DNA of 64,000 nt from positions 1-64,000 of the forward strand of contig MU858210.1 of NCBI GenBank assembly GCA_033297075.1, written 5' to 3'. Made by a program: the position numbers and the translations under genes. The DNA is from Rhypophila decipiens (taxonomy: Eukaryota > Ascomycota > Sordariomycetes > Sordariales > Naviculisporaceae). A model generated the notes under the pieces. It had not been told where the DNA came from and did not search any database. It was given only the letters and a program-made list of their open reading frames with translations. Shown here piece after piece: positions 1 through 9,255 of the stretch (position 1 is its first letter; each line of letters begins with the position of its first letter).

Positions 1-145
1 CGCTACGCACGCTGTGGATTACCGAGCCCGATCTACAGCATCCTTTATAGGGTTACTGTACTACAGCCTACCCTATAGAGGCCTGCAGCTTAACATTTCT
101 TAAAATAATATAAGAGTTTATTAATAAAAATACTAACGTTACCCA

Positions 146-3100
146 TTAAGCTCCATAATGAACATACGGAATCCAATATGCCTCAATAGTTACCTCGATA
201 GAAGTAGAAGCCTTTCTTTTCTTCCAACCCCTCCTAGAGTCCACAGTCGTACTAGCAGCTATACTAAGCTGCCGGACCCAGTCATCCCGTAGGCTCCTCG
301 TAGCATGGTGCAAGGCGGCGCTCACCGACTCGTCAGTCAAACCCCCCGACTTCAACCGCTCATACACCCCCTTGGCTAGATCAAAACAGAGGTTATCGTT
401 GACCTCCCACAGAGTACCAATGACATGCCGAAAGCCCGCCAGCTGAAACGCAGAGCTGAGGTGGATGCTCTCATCTACCGACCGGTCGTCGGCGACCTGC
501 CCCGATCCACAAGAAGAGAGATAGGCGAGGAACGGCGGGTTCTGGGCGAGGTTGATATCAAGAAGGTCTTGCACCGTTAGCGGGGTGCTCTCCCAGTCGC
601 TGAGGAGGAGCTTGCTCTTCAGGGGCTGGGTCGGATCTGACGAGCCGTGGCCGGCGAAATGTAGAATGCGACAGTCATGCAATGAGGCTAGAACGGGCTG
701 TTTTTGACAAGTCGGCGAAACGGAAGACAGTCCCATTTGCACGCCCAAGCCCCGGACTATGTCTATTTCTTTCGGTGCCTGTTTCAGGTGCGGCTGGTTT
801 GGGGTGTATTCCATGGCGATGAGGACAAGAGTCCTGTCATCTGGTGCTGCGGGCGATGTGAGCATCTCGGCCTTGCGTTGCTGACTGTGGATAATGCTCT
901 TGACGGATGGGCTGTAGGAAGATATCACCCTGTCCAGACTTGTCGCGCCGCCAAGCTCCCGATGATGACCGGCCGCGTGTAGAGGAAACTTGATAAGAGC
1001 TCCCGTCGGGACCCACCAGATACGCGGCCATGGCTCGTGCTGACATGCAGTCGTGAAACCTAGGAAGTCAAAGACCGGACAGACGATATGCTTCCAGAGC
1101 CAGCCGAGGGTTTGATTCGAGTTTCTCTTGCGAGGCTCGGAATGGTCTTTGATGTCCGCATAGGTGATGCTGGGTAATCCCAAGCAGTGTATGCCAGAGG
1201 GCCTAATAATCAAGGCGTCGCAGCGTAAAGGGCTGATATTAAGCAGCACAACAGGGCCTCCGCTTGAAGCTTCCAGAAGCGCGGAACCAGAGGGCGGGAG
1301 GAGAAATTGATCGTATCCCGGTTGCTGGCGGATGGTTTGGATGAGCTCATCCATGGACTTTCCAATCTCTCTTCGTCCACCTCCGAGCACCACTGACGAC
1401 TTCCTGTCGGGAGAGTCGGCATTCAAGGTGTCCAAGACGTTCGAATACCCAGGTTCATTAAGCTTCTCCCGAAGACCCACAAACTGGGAGGCTAGATCAG
1501 GATAGTCTTGTCCAAGCGACTCGACATTAGTCCTTAGATCGTACAGTGAGCCCAGCAGGACACCACGACCCTCTTCCAGCAGCTGTACCGCCACGAGCGG
1601 TTCTTCGCCAGTGGTCAGTGCGACCGCTGCCGCTTCCGAGGCCAAACCGAGAACATCGGTTAGGATGTTCTGCTTGTCTTCACTGTCAAGATGACGAGGG
1701 GCATAGAGGCTGATCAACTTGATGGTATCGTGAGTAGTCTGGCGTGCAGACTTTTGGTCACCATCTTTGAGGAACATTACATCCACCTTCTTGAGAAGCA
1801 CCTGCCCGGCTTTGATCCTGTCCTGAATAGGGCAGGCATCATCTGACAGTGCTTCAACGAGAAGATCCTTTGCGCATATGTGATCTTCGCCACATCGTTT
1901 CAGCAGCAGGGAGGCAAGGTGGGTAGTCCATGAAGCCCTTTCCGAATGTCCTCTCGGTGTTCTCTCAACGGCTCTTTCGGCCCATTCAATGGATTCGTCA
2001 AGGTGTTCCGGCCCGTTGTTGTCGAGAAGTTTTGAAAGGTCGTTTGCCCACCCAGCATAGTGAGTGTGGTCTTCTTTGGTGATTTCGATTGCTTCACGTA
2101 CCAGGTCAATTGCAGTTTTAAGGTCGCCTTCTTCCCGCCTGTCTCTGAGCCCGTATCTCAGGTGGAGCAAGTTTGCCAGACTGTTGAGACGTCGAGCCCG
2201 TTGAGGATCGCGCCGCTCACTGGTGAGCGAGACACTTTCCTCACAATAGGAGATGGCCGGCCCGAGGTAGGTCTCGTAATCTGGAGTCCTCTGGTACTTG
2301 TCCCGAAGTCGGTTGGACAGGTCTAGTAAGATCAAAGGTCGATCTGCATGATCCTGCGGTGTGCCATCGAGGGCTTCCTTCGTCAGGCTGATGGCACGCT
2401 CAAGATCCCGCTGCTCCCGCGTTCTTGTATACCTTGCACCAAGGCGATTGCCGAGTTCACTGGCGATACACTGGAAGTCCTTGGACTCTCCGCCACACAG
2501 TTCGAGAGCCTGTTCCGCCTTCCGGATTGACTCGTCAAGATCCGGCCAGTCACCGGTTCTAACAAATCTCTCGGACAGACGAACACCCAGGTTCTGCAGA
2601 ATGATTGCTTTGTGCCATGTCTCTTCTGCCGGTGTGCGGTCATCAGCGTGGATCAAAGCATTGATAGCGTCGTCAAGGTCCTTTGGGTTGTTGTATTCAA
2701 CATATCTCTGGCCAAGTTGGTTTCCCAAGCTGTTCAGCATCTTGTGTAGGTCATTATCATCCATGGAAGCCTTGTCGACGGCTTCCTGCGATGAAACAAT
2801 GGCCTGTTCGAGATCCAACATTTGGCCTTTCACCTTGTATCTTAGTTCCAGGGCGTTAGAAAGATTGCTCAATCTCCCAGGACGGTCGGGATCTCCTTCG
2901 GGGGTAAGGCGGACAGCTTCTTGAGCGAAGTGGATTGAATTATTAAGATCTTGATCTTTAGTTCTGAGACCATATCTTGTATGGTAGTAAACAGAAAGAT
3001 TAGAGAGCATGACTGGGTAGGTTGGATGAGAGTCCGGCACCAGGCGAGTAGCTTCTTCCGTGTCTGCAATGGCGCTGTTGAGGTACTCGGCAGTACTCGT

Positions 3101-3211
3101 TTGGCAATAATCCTCATATCTTTTCTTTCCGCGTTCATTGAGGAGTCGATAGTTATCTGCATCGAGACCTGGTGTGCTAGACAGATCCTCGACGGCCTGG
3201 GGAGGCTCCAT
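146..3211 (-). CDS. TPR-CHAT protease-like protein (intronless)
   Basis: The protein has 1021 aa, counted from the first ATG at 3211; the open frame extends 13 codons upstream only through a GTG. Residues 1 to about 600 are degenerate tetratricopeptide-type repeats of about 45-50 aa, each with an 'A..L.NLG..L..RY..T....DL..AI' pattern. The last 300 aa are a CHAT domain (caspase-like fold, clan CD): the catalytic His lies in HFAGHG (about residue 855) and the Cys in SSCGSG (about residue 901), so the dyad looks intact. CHAT proteins are cysteine peptidases related to separase and caspases; in bacteria TPR-CHAT proteins act as regulated proteases, for example with type III-E CRISPR effectors. 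The TPR part probably senses or binds a partner. It is divergently transcribed from a caspase-like gene with 549 bp between the start codons. No signal peptide or membrane helix is visible, so it is probably cytosolic. The substrate is unknown. Family assignment is firm; a role in cell death or immunity is inference. Confidence 0.9.
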   Translation of the reverse strand: MEPPQAVEDLSSTPGLDADNYRLLNERGKKRYEDYCQTSTAEYLNSAIADTEEATRLVPDSHPTYPVMLSNLSVYYHTRYGLRTKDQDLNNSIHFAQEAVRLTPEGDPDRPGRLSNLSNALELRYKVKGQMLDLEQAIVSSQEAVDKASMDDNDLHKMLNSLGNQLGQRYVEYNNPKDLDDAINALIHADDRTPAEETWHKAIILQNLGVRLSERFVRTGDWPDLDESIRKAEQALELCGGESKDFQCIASELGNRLGARYTRTREQRDLERAISLTKEALDGTPQDHADRPLILLDLSNRLRDKYQRTPDYETYLGPAISYCEESVSLTSERRDPQRARRLNSLANLLHLRYGLRDRREEGDLKTAIDLVREAIEITKEDHTHYAGWANDLSKLLDNNGPEHLDESIEWAERAVERTPRGHSERASWTTHLASLLLKRCGEDHICAKDLLVEALSDDACPIQDRIKAGQVLLKKVDVMFLKDGDQKSARQTTHDTIKLISLYAPRHLDSEDKQNILTDVLGLASEAAAVALTTGEEPLVAVQLLEEGRGVLLGSLYDLRTNVESLGQDYPDLASQFVGLREKLNEPGYSNVLDTLNADSPDRKSSVVLGGGRREIGKSMDELIQTIRQQPGYDQFLLPPSGSALLEASSGGPVVLLNISPLRCDALIIRPSGIHCLGLPSITYADIKDHSEPRKRNSNQTLGWLWKHIVCPVFDFLGFTTACQHEPWPRIWWVPTGALIKFPLHAAGHHRELGGATSLDRVISSYSPSVKSIIHSQQRKAEMLTSPAAPDDRTLVLIAMEYTPNQPHLKQAPKEIDIVRGLGVQMGLSSVSPTCQKQPVLASLHDCRILHFAGHGSSDPTQPLKSKLLLSDWESTPLTVQDLLDINLAQNPPFLAYLSSCGSGQVADDRSVDESIHLSSAFQLAGFRHVIGTLWEVNDNLCFDLAKGVYERLKSGGLTDESVSAALHHATRSLRDDWVRQLSIAASTTVDSRRGWKKRKASTSIEVTIEAYWIPYVHYGA

Positions 3212-3760
3212 GTTGACTGGAGTAAGTGTAAGACAGGGGGCTCGGGACACGAGAGACGATGGTTGGTGATTTGGTAGTGGTGGAATTGGTTTTTAGACGT
3301 GCCAGTGTGAGTGGTAAGTTTGCTCGATATTCCTCGGCTATAAAGTTCCCACCACGGAAAGAAGCTTGGGAGACAGTCGAGGCTGGCGGCAAGTGAAACT
3401 CGAACATGGCAACGAAATTGCCAGTAGAGGCAGGACCCAAATTCCAAGCCACCGCAAAAATTCCATGTCCTTTCTTCCTGCTTTGCATGTGATTAGTCTA
3501 TATTTGGCCCAGTGGGGGCAGGCGCTTGGTTGTGCAGGAAGCACCTTTCCAATTTTGACCCTGCCCGGTGCTGGCATATCATGCATGCACCGGCTCGATG
3601 CCCAACACCATCTTGTTCGTTTATTAGGCACCCAGACCCCATATGCGGCCAAGTAGGATGGGTTCCCTTTTCTCAAAATCTTTACCGTGTTGCCTGATCC
3701 ATCCTGACGCTCGTTCTTTTCGGCATTTCTCTCAAACCTTGTGTGGCTACATGTACCATT
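3212..3760. promoter_or_regulatory. Shared divergent promoter region of TPR-CHAT and caspase-like genes
   Basis: The 549 bp between the two start codons must hold both promoters and 5' leaders. Open frames of about 100 codons here overlap on both strands, resemble no protein family and are read as chance. A TATAAAG stretch lies near 3339 on the + strand, but too far from the caspase-like start to be called its TATA box without mapped transcription starts. A head-to-head layout of this size allows co-regulation of the two proteases but does not prove it. Confidence 0.5.
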
Positions 3761-5893
3761 ATGGCGACCATCACTGTCGATAACCAGCCTGAGCGCTGGG
3801 CGTTATTGATCGGCATCGACTTTTACATTCCGAACAACAAGTCAGCCGTTAAGGAATCCTTCCGGTCTCTCAAGGGTTGCGTGAACGATGTTGACCTGGT
3901 GGCGTCGTTTCTCAAGAGTCGCATGACGTTAGCGTCAAATCACATTATCAAGCTGACTTCTACAAATCAGCTCAACAACTCAACACAATCCCTCCCGCCA
4001 GAGGACCCTGCATCGTGGCCAACACGTGACAATATCATCAAGGCGTTTGAGAACTTGGCCAAGAAGCCCGCCGGGAGTCTTGTTTATATCCATTACTCCG
4101 GTCACGGTGCCCAGGTCCCCACCGCCTTTCCCAAGTTCAAAGGAAAGGATGCCCTGGACGAAGCTTTAGTCCCGGCGGATTTTCAATCTAATGGCGGGCG
4201 GTTTATCAGAGATGTTGAAATGGCTAGTTTGCTTGAACAACTTGTCCAAGCAGGTCTGCACGTCACGTTGGTCCTTGACAGCTGCCATGCCGGGAGTGCA
4301 AATCGACAAGCGCACTACGATGGCATCAGGGGTCTCGGCACCATAGAGTGGTCCCCCGACCCGGCATATATGGATAACGCCCTGCCAGAGTCCCTTAATC
4401 CTGGGAGCGGCCTGAGGAAAGGCCAGCTTCGAAACAACTGGTTCCTGGAAGCCTCGAAATATGTCTTGGTTGCCGCATGCTCTAGCGATGAGAGGGCAAA
4501 CGAACGGGAATTTACTGGCGCGGGCACCACTCACGGTGCCTTGACCTATCATCTGATCAAGGCCCTCGAAAACTGGCAGGAGCCTGATCTCTATTGTCAG
4601 TCGCTATCAGTCTTGCTCATGGTGATACGTGCCAAGGTGAGCAAGGACTTTCCCCAACAGTTTCCTTCGATCGATGGCAGCGTCCCTTTCAACTTCTTCG
4701 GTCTGGGCTCTGGAGATCAGAGAGCACTATATCAAGATGACATGCGCGTCATGGAACTGGACGACAAGGACAGGATTCTGCATTTAAACCAGGGTAATTA
4801 CCATCGAGTCGAGCGAGATCGCTATGAGGTCTTTTCCAACATGATTCCTCGCGAAACGGCCGAGGCCATAGCAACTATCGAAGTAACCGCTGTCCGCGAC
4901 CTCCGTTGCCGGGCATCGCTTATTCCCGAGCATAAACAACGTTTTCCCCTGCTACGGATAGGGTTCAGAGCGAAGAGAATCTCCGATCAGCCGCGGCGTT
5001 CAGCGGCGACTGTTGCCTTTCACTCTAGGGACACAAGGGACACCCCCGACACAGAAGACATCTGGATGGAAAAGTTTCGTCTCCACAGTACCAAGCACAA
5101 GCCTCAGTACTGGAATCTGTCTGCAAGTCGAGAGGATGGGGAACAACCGTCCTTTTATTTGTTCCGAACGGAGCAAGGGGAATTCGAAATTCAGGACGGA
5201 TCAAAGAACCCGATTCCCAACCTATGCCATGTTGGTGGGAACGATGTGAACTGGACTGACAAAATAGCAAGATGTTTGGACCACCTGGCCAGGTTTCAGT
5301 TCGTGAAGGGAATGGGAACTCAGACGCCATCACGGAAACTACAGAAGCACTGGCATTGTACCTTTCGCTTGATTGGGAAGTCGGATCAGGAGCCCCGCGA
5401 GCGCGTTATACCACAAGAACAATATGGCAGTCTTCAAAACAACCCGACAAACACTGACGTCGCATCTTCACAAATGGAGCCGATCGAGCCAATAAATGAC
5501 GTGTATTCCGTTCGTGGCGGCGAATGGGTCCAGTTCTGTTTTAGCAATACGGGCACCGATTCAGTCTACTTCACGCTCATTGGATTTTCCTCAAAATGGG
5601 GCATACACAAGGTTTATCCAGAGGGAGAGGGTAGCTCGGAAGAGGTGCAGAAGCAGACGCTACGGGATGTCTCGATACAGATGACAACCGACAAGCCAAA
5701 CCGGCCCGAAGTTGACACATTCAGGGCCATCGTCACTAAAGTGGCAGCCTCATTTGACTGTCTCCTGCTCGATGATATTGACGAAGCTGGATCTGCCAGC
5801 GGTTCTAGTGGTCGAAGCTATCGGGGTGCTGAGTTGAAAGGACATCCTGGAGATGATTGGCAAGTGTACGATATCACAATAAGGACCTCGTGA
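3761..5893 (+). CDS. Caspase-like (peptidase C14, metacaspase-type) protein 1
   Basis: The protein has 710 aa, starting at the ATG at 3761; the six codons upstream begin with GTG. The p20-like peptidase domain covers about residues 8-290: the first strand is RWALLIGID, the catalytic His lies in YSGHG (about residue 115) and the catalytic Cys in LDSCHAG (about residue 175), with acidic substrate-pocket residues around DEALVPAD. This is the C14 metacaspase/paracaspase pattern, normally a cysteine endopeptidase cutting after basic or acidic residues. The C-terminal 400 aa lack known catalytic motifs; around residues 575-680 a beta-rich stretch (GGEWVQFCFSN, then VYFTLIGF) resembles the DUF4384 module that follows caspase domains in bacteria. 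There is no Gln/Pro-rich prodomain as in fungal type I metacaspases, so this is not the housekeeping MCA1 type. It lies head to head with TPR-CHAT and upstream of a paralogue in the same direction. It has no introns. Confidence 0.9.
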   Translation: MATITVDNQPERWALLIGIDFYIPNNKSAVKESFRSLKGCVNDVDLVASFLKSRMTLASNHIIKLTSTNQLNNSTQSLPPEDPASWPTRDNIIKAFENLAKKPAGSLVYIHYSGHGAQVPTAFPKFKGKDALDEALVPADFQSNGGRFIRDVEMASLLEQLVQAGLHVTLVLDSCHAGSANRQAHYDGIRGLGTIEWSPDPAYMDNALPESLNPGSGLRKGQLRNNWFLEASKYVLVAACSSDERANEREFTGAGTTHGALTYHLIKALENWQEPDLYCQSLSVLLMVIRAKVSKDFPQQFPSIDGSVPFNFFGLGSGDQRALYQDDMRVMELDDKDRILHLNQGNYHRVERDRYEVFSNMIPRETAEAIATIEVTAVRDLRCRASLIPEHKQRFPLLRIGFRAKRISDQPRRSAATVAFHSRDTRDTPDTEDIWMEKFRLHSTKHKPQYWNLSASREDGEQPSFYLFRTEQGEFEIQDGSKNPIPNLCHVGGNDVNWTDKIARCLDHLARFQFVKGMGTQTPSRKLQKHWHCTFRLIGKSDQEPRERVIPQEQYGSLQNNPTNTDVASSQMEPIEPINDVYSVRGGEWVQFCFSNTGTDSVYFTLIGFSSKWGIHKVYPEGEGSSEEVQKQTLRDVSIQMTTDKPNRPEVDTFRAIVTKVAASFDCLLLDDIDEAGSASGSSGRSYRGAELKGHPGDDWQVYDITIRTS

Positions 5894-6873
5894 GATGGTT
5901 AGGTCCATGTATCCGCAAGACGGGCCGATAGGTTTCGGTACAGTAACTATGTGTTTAATTGCATGTACTTACGGAAATGCTGCAGTGGATATGGCAGTGT
6001 GGGGCAATCTTGCGTTCAGTTTTGACTTTGGACCGAATTACTATGAAGATTCCCATTTCAAGTTCATGTTGGTGTGTCCCATAAAAAGGGGGCCCCTGAC
6101 GACATGGCTCTCTCTGGCCCGCCCTCTCTCTCATTTGCAAGCCGCCGCGGGGGCAGTGATAGCTTTGCATGCATATGCATGCACGGGGGGGCCCTGGTGA
6201 AGCTGTCTGTCGAGTGTGGGCGTGTGGCTATGTGCCGCACGCTGGGCTTCTTTTGTGCTTTTCTTTCGCTATCAACACCCAATCATCCCGTGAGGCTGAC
6301 TGGGCCATTTCGCCAGCGGCAGATACGAATGAATTAGGCGCACCGGCATTTGCTGTTGGATTGGCTAGGTGTAAGAAATAGTCGTGATCACTGAACGCAT
6401 GGCCTTCTTGGTTGAAAGGCCTGTTTGCATTCGTTCAATCTGTATATTCTTGTTCTTCTCTATCTGCCTGCTTCGTGATGGCCTACTATAAGTCAGGTAG
6501 GGCACGGGGTTTGAGCTCTGCAGCCCCTTTGCCCGTCAGCACTGCATTGTGGCATGATCATGGCTGCGGTGTCTTACGGTGGCTGCATAATGATAAACGG
6601 AAGTAAAACAGGATCTGAAGGGGGTAGTGCATCCCGGTGTGATAAGAAAGATAAGGCAACTTGAAGCGAAGTTGTGGTGCTGTGTTTGTTCCCACTATGC
6701 AAGTACGTAATATCATGCCAGTGAAATTGCCACATTTTCAGACCCAACACTGTAAGACGAATAACTCTCGGGCGTTAATCACTCGAACTTCCAATTCCAG
6801 CTCCCCGACCATCTCGTCCCCATCATCTATCCCGAACCCTCATTCGGACACTTGGCTACGCACCCGGACTGAA
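5894..6873. other. Intergenic region between the two caspase-like genes
   Basis: About 980 bp with no supported gene. It carries the 3' end of the upstream gene, a G/C-rich patch around 6140-6200 with a perfect 18-bp palindrome (listed separately), and the promoter and leader of the second caspase-like gene. The short open frames here start with non-ATG codons or overlap on both strands. An in-frame ATG at 6697 could extend the downstream protein by 59 residues but would add sequence unlike the peptidase family. Confidence 0.5.
6166..6183. repeat. Perfect 18-bp palindrome of alternating TGCA units
   Basis: The sequence TGCATGCATATGCATGCA reads identically on both strands. It is flanked on the right by a run of seven G residues and a run of C. 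A self-complementary 18-mer is rare by chance in this composition and could be a dimeric protein-binding site or a cruciform-forming spot; which of these applies cannot be told from sequence. Confidence 0.7.
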
Positions 6874-8778
6874 ATGGAACCAGAAATCGTCCAAACACAC
6901 CATGCTATTCTGATTGGAGTAGGCAGCCATGAGATGGTCAACGAGAAGCCTCTCCACGGGGCGCTCGCAGACATTGAAGCAGTCGCTGCCATCTTGGACC
7001 CACGGCCCTATGTCAAGGTTACCAAGTTGGGCATTGGATCCGATGGGACAATATCTGGTCAAGAACCAACGTGGCGAAATATTCGAGGACTTTTCCGCGC
7101 AATCACTCGCGAGGATTTCCAGAGCCCGACAACTCACGTCTACATTCACTTCTCCGGGCATGGGAGCCGTGGTTCTAGTGGACAGGACCATACCCTGCTT
7201 GCAATATACGATGATTGGATACCAACCACGGGATTGAGCGGGTATTTGGACAGGCTCATTAGAAAGGGGATTCACGTCACGCTCGTACTTGACTGCTGCT
7301 TTTCCGGCGCTGTTCACCGTGATCAGGGCGATGGCGGTGTCCGCTTCTTGGAATACGATCCAGACTTTGCTTCAAACGCTGTCGACTCCTTCCAGGACGG
7401 CGATACATGGAGTGGCGCGGTTCAAGACGATTTTCGTGGAGCTGTTTTGGCAGCAGATGGATTCAACACTTTGGATCCCAAAGCTTGTACCATCATCACC
7501 GCATGCGATTCACACGAGCAAGCGACGGAGAGAAAAAAGAAAGACGGCACATATATGGGAGTTCTAACCTGCTGTCTGGTGTGGGCACTGGAAGATCTGA
7601 TGAAGAAAGGGACCCAGATCGAAGACAAATCGCTCATTCGTCACCTACGGTACCAAGTCCAAAAAGCCCAAAAGGCTCATCAACGCCAAACCCCCATGCT
7701 ATACGGTAGCTCGGAGAATAACTTTTTCACAGAGCTCATCAGTGGTTCCGGATCGGGCATTGTTTCGGATTTCCACGAGGATGGCACGATAACACTCGAC
7801 GCGGGCAAGGCCCATGGCGTCCATGTGGGCGATGAGTACGATGCGGTTCCGTTTTACGCGGCCGAACCCGCCGACAGGGTGACTTCAATGCACTCTGTTA
7901 GGCTCCGGGTAGAGGAAGTTGACAACCTGACGTCAAGACTCTCTCGTATCGGAACTAGCATCGCCCCGATTCCCTTTGCGTCGACGTGGAAGGCAACCCT
8001 CGCTGTTTTGTCTTCAAGCAACAAGATACACATTCATCTTCAGTCAAGCATCCCCGAAGCCGATCGAAGAGCACTACTACAACAGCAGGGGCGATACCCT
8101 TACCTCTGTTTAGATGAGTCGGACCACCACGCCGCTCCCAACGACTTCAGTGTGGCACTGGACCCCCAAACCGATACCTATGTGATCAATGATGCAACGG
8201 GACAGAGGGTTCCGGGGATTCCCAAGATTTTGGGACGGGATCGGGATGCTTTGCAGAACCTGTCAAAGGTGCTTGGACACCTGGCCAAGTTCAACTTCTT
8301 CAAGGACATGGACAGCCAGCAGGCTGATGAAGATCTTGAACTCGCATTCACAGTTTCCACGACCCAGCGACGAGGTGAAGATGGTTGGTACGAGGTTCCA
8401 CACCGGGGGGATTGGACAGCGACGTGTGTCAATAAGAGTGATTGTGCACACCTGTACATTTCCGTCTTTGAATTTGGTTCATGCTGGAGCATCGAGAATA
8501 TTCTTGGAAGGGACGGCGAGTTTTGGACTTTGAGTCCTGCAGAAGAAAGAGATCTCACTCTGGAAATGAAGCTCTTGGACAGGGACAAAGAAGAAGAGGA
8601 TATGACTATCAAGATATACGTCACAACAAAGCCAACATCGTTTCAGGGTATGACACTCCCCAAGCTCGACCAGATCATTTCGGGCAAAGGCGACAGTGAG
8701 ACGCAGGCATCGAACCCTTTGGATAAAATGGAGAAGTGGGCGGTGCATTGTTTTCGCTTTAGAATAAGAGCAGGATGA
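6874..8778 (+). CDS. Caspase-like (peptidase C14, metacaspase-type) protein 2
   Basis: The preferred start is the ATG at 6874 (634 aa), because the peptidase domain begins only nine residues later; the frame is open further upstream, with another ATG at 6697. The first strand is HAILIGVG, the catalytic His is in FSGHG (about residue 96) and the catalytic Cys is the second Cys of LDCCFSG (about residue 142). The middle part is unassigned. The last 150 aa (HRGDWTATCVNKS, LYISVFEF, SIENILG) match the DUF4384-like C-terminal region of the upstream paralogue, and both carry an HLA(R/K)F.F.K.M segment just before it. The two genes are thus diverged tandem paralogues with one architecture. There is no signal peptide and no intron. 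It ends 88 bp from a small convergent gene. It is probably an active cytosolic cysteine peptidase; the substrate is unknown. Confidence 0.88.
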   Translation: MEPEIVQTHHAILIGVGSHEMVNEKPLHGALADIEAVAAILDPRPYVKVTKLGIGSDGTISGQEPTWRNIRGLFRAITREDFQSPTTHVYIHFSGHGSRGSSGQDHTLLAIYDDWIPTTGLSGYLDRLIRKGIHVTLVLDCCFSGAVHRDQGDGGVRFLEYDPDFASNAVDSFQDGDTWSGAVQDDFRGAVLAADGFNTLDPKACTIITACDSHEQATERKKKDGTYMGVLTCCLVWALEDLMKKGTQIEDKSLIRHLRYQVQKAQKAHQRQTPMLYGSSENNFFTELISGSGSGIVSDFHEDGTITLDAGKAHGVHVGDEYDAVPFYAAEPADRVTSMHSVRLRVEEVDNLTSRLSRIGTSIAPIPFASTWKATLAVLSSSNKIHIHLQSSIPEADRRALLQQQGRYPYLCLDESDHHAAPNDFSVALDPQTDTYVINDATGQRVPGIPKILGRDRDALQNLSKVLGHLAKFNFFKDMDSQQADEDLELAFTVSTTQRRGEDGWYEVPHRGDWTATCVNKSDCAHLYISVFEFGSCWSIENILGRDGEFWTLSPAEERDLTLEMKLLDRDKEEEDMTIKIYVTTKPTSFQGMTLPKLDQIISGKGDSETQASNPLDKMEKWAVHCFRFRIRAG

Positions 8779-8866
8779 AGAGCAGTCGCTACTAGGTACA
8801 TGACATAGATGGAAGTGTAACACCCGTGCCTCGAGAATCCAGAGGCTCCCTTGTCACTAATGCTCT

Positions 8867-9255
8867 TTAAATTCTCTTCAAATGCTCCTCCTCGATCGCT
8901 TGCCCCCCCAACACAGAGTTCCCGGATTCATCCGAGAGAGTGTAAGACTTCCGGTACAGGCCTGGGCCGACCTTTTCGTGGTTGCGTTGCTCGATAAGGT
9001 AAGGCCCTTGCTTCTGTTCACCGGGCAAACACACCCATACTTCATCCGCTATCACAAAGGCATAATTAACCTCCGGCCTGGCGATACTGGGCCTAGAACT
9101 GTCTTCTTCCTCAATGATGAATGTTCGGTCATCCCGGGAGCTTTGAAGTTGAGAGAAGATCTTGTTAGCACACAACGAATGGGTGTTCTCCGGGCTTTGT
9201 AATGGTCTCACATCTCATCATCTGCCGGGCTGGTATTGTCATTAATTGAGGCCAT
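8867..9255 (-). CDS. Small conserved fungal protein, beta-rich SH3/chromo-like (two exons)
   Basis: The spliced model has 105 aa: exon 1 9255-9212, intron 9211-9141 (71 nt, donor GTGAGA, branch TGCTAAC, acceptor AAAG), exon 2 9140-8867. The intron joins ...ADDE to ISRDDRTF and is well supported by its branch site. The C-terminal half is a compact beta pattern (VWVCLPGEQKQGPYLI..., LYRKSYTLSDESGNSV, then an acidic helix IEEEHLKRI). This resembles the small SH3/chromo-like proteins scattered in fungal genomes, in which a 'GPY.I.......YTL.DE.G' core recurs. No catalytic residues are visible. It is convergent with caspase-like 2 and divergent from DUF6594. Its function is unknown; an adaptor or protease partner or substrate is possible, but this is only inference from position. 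Confidence 0.7.

Noticed and set aside
6661..6873. Upstream start (TTG 6661 or ATG 6697) for the second caspase-like protein
   Set aside because: The added 59-71 residues are low-complexity and unlike the family; the ATG at 6874 places the first strand of the fold at the normal distance.
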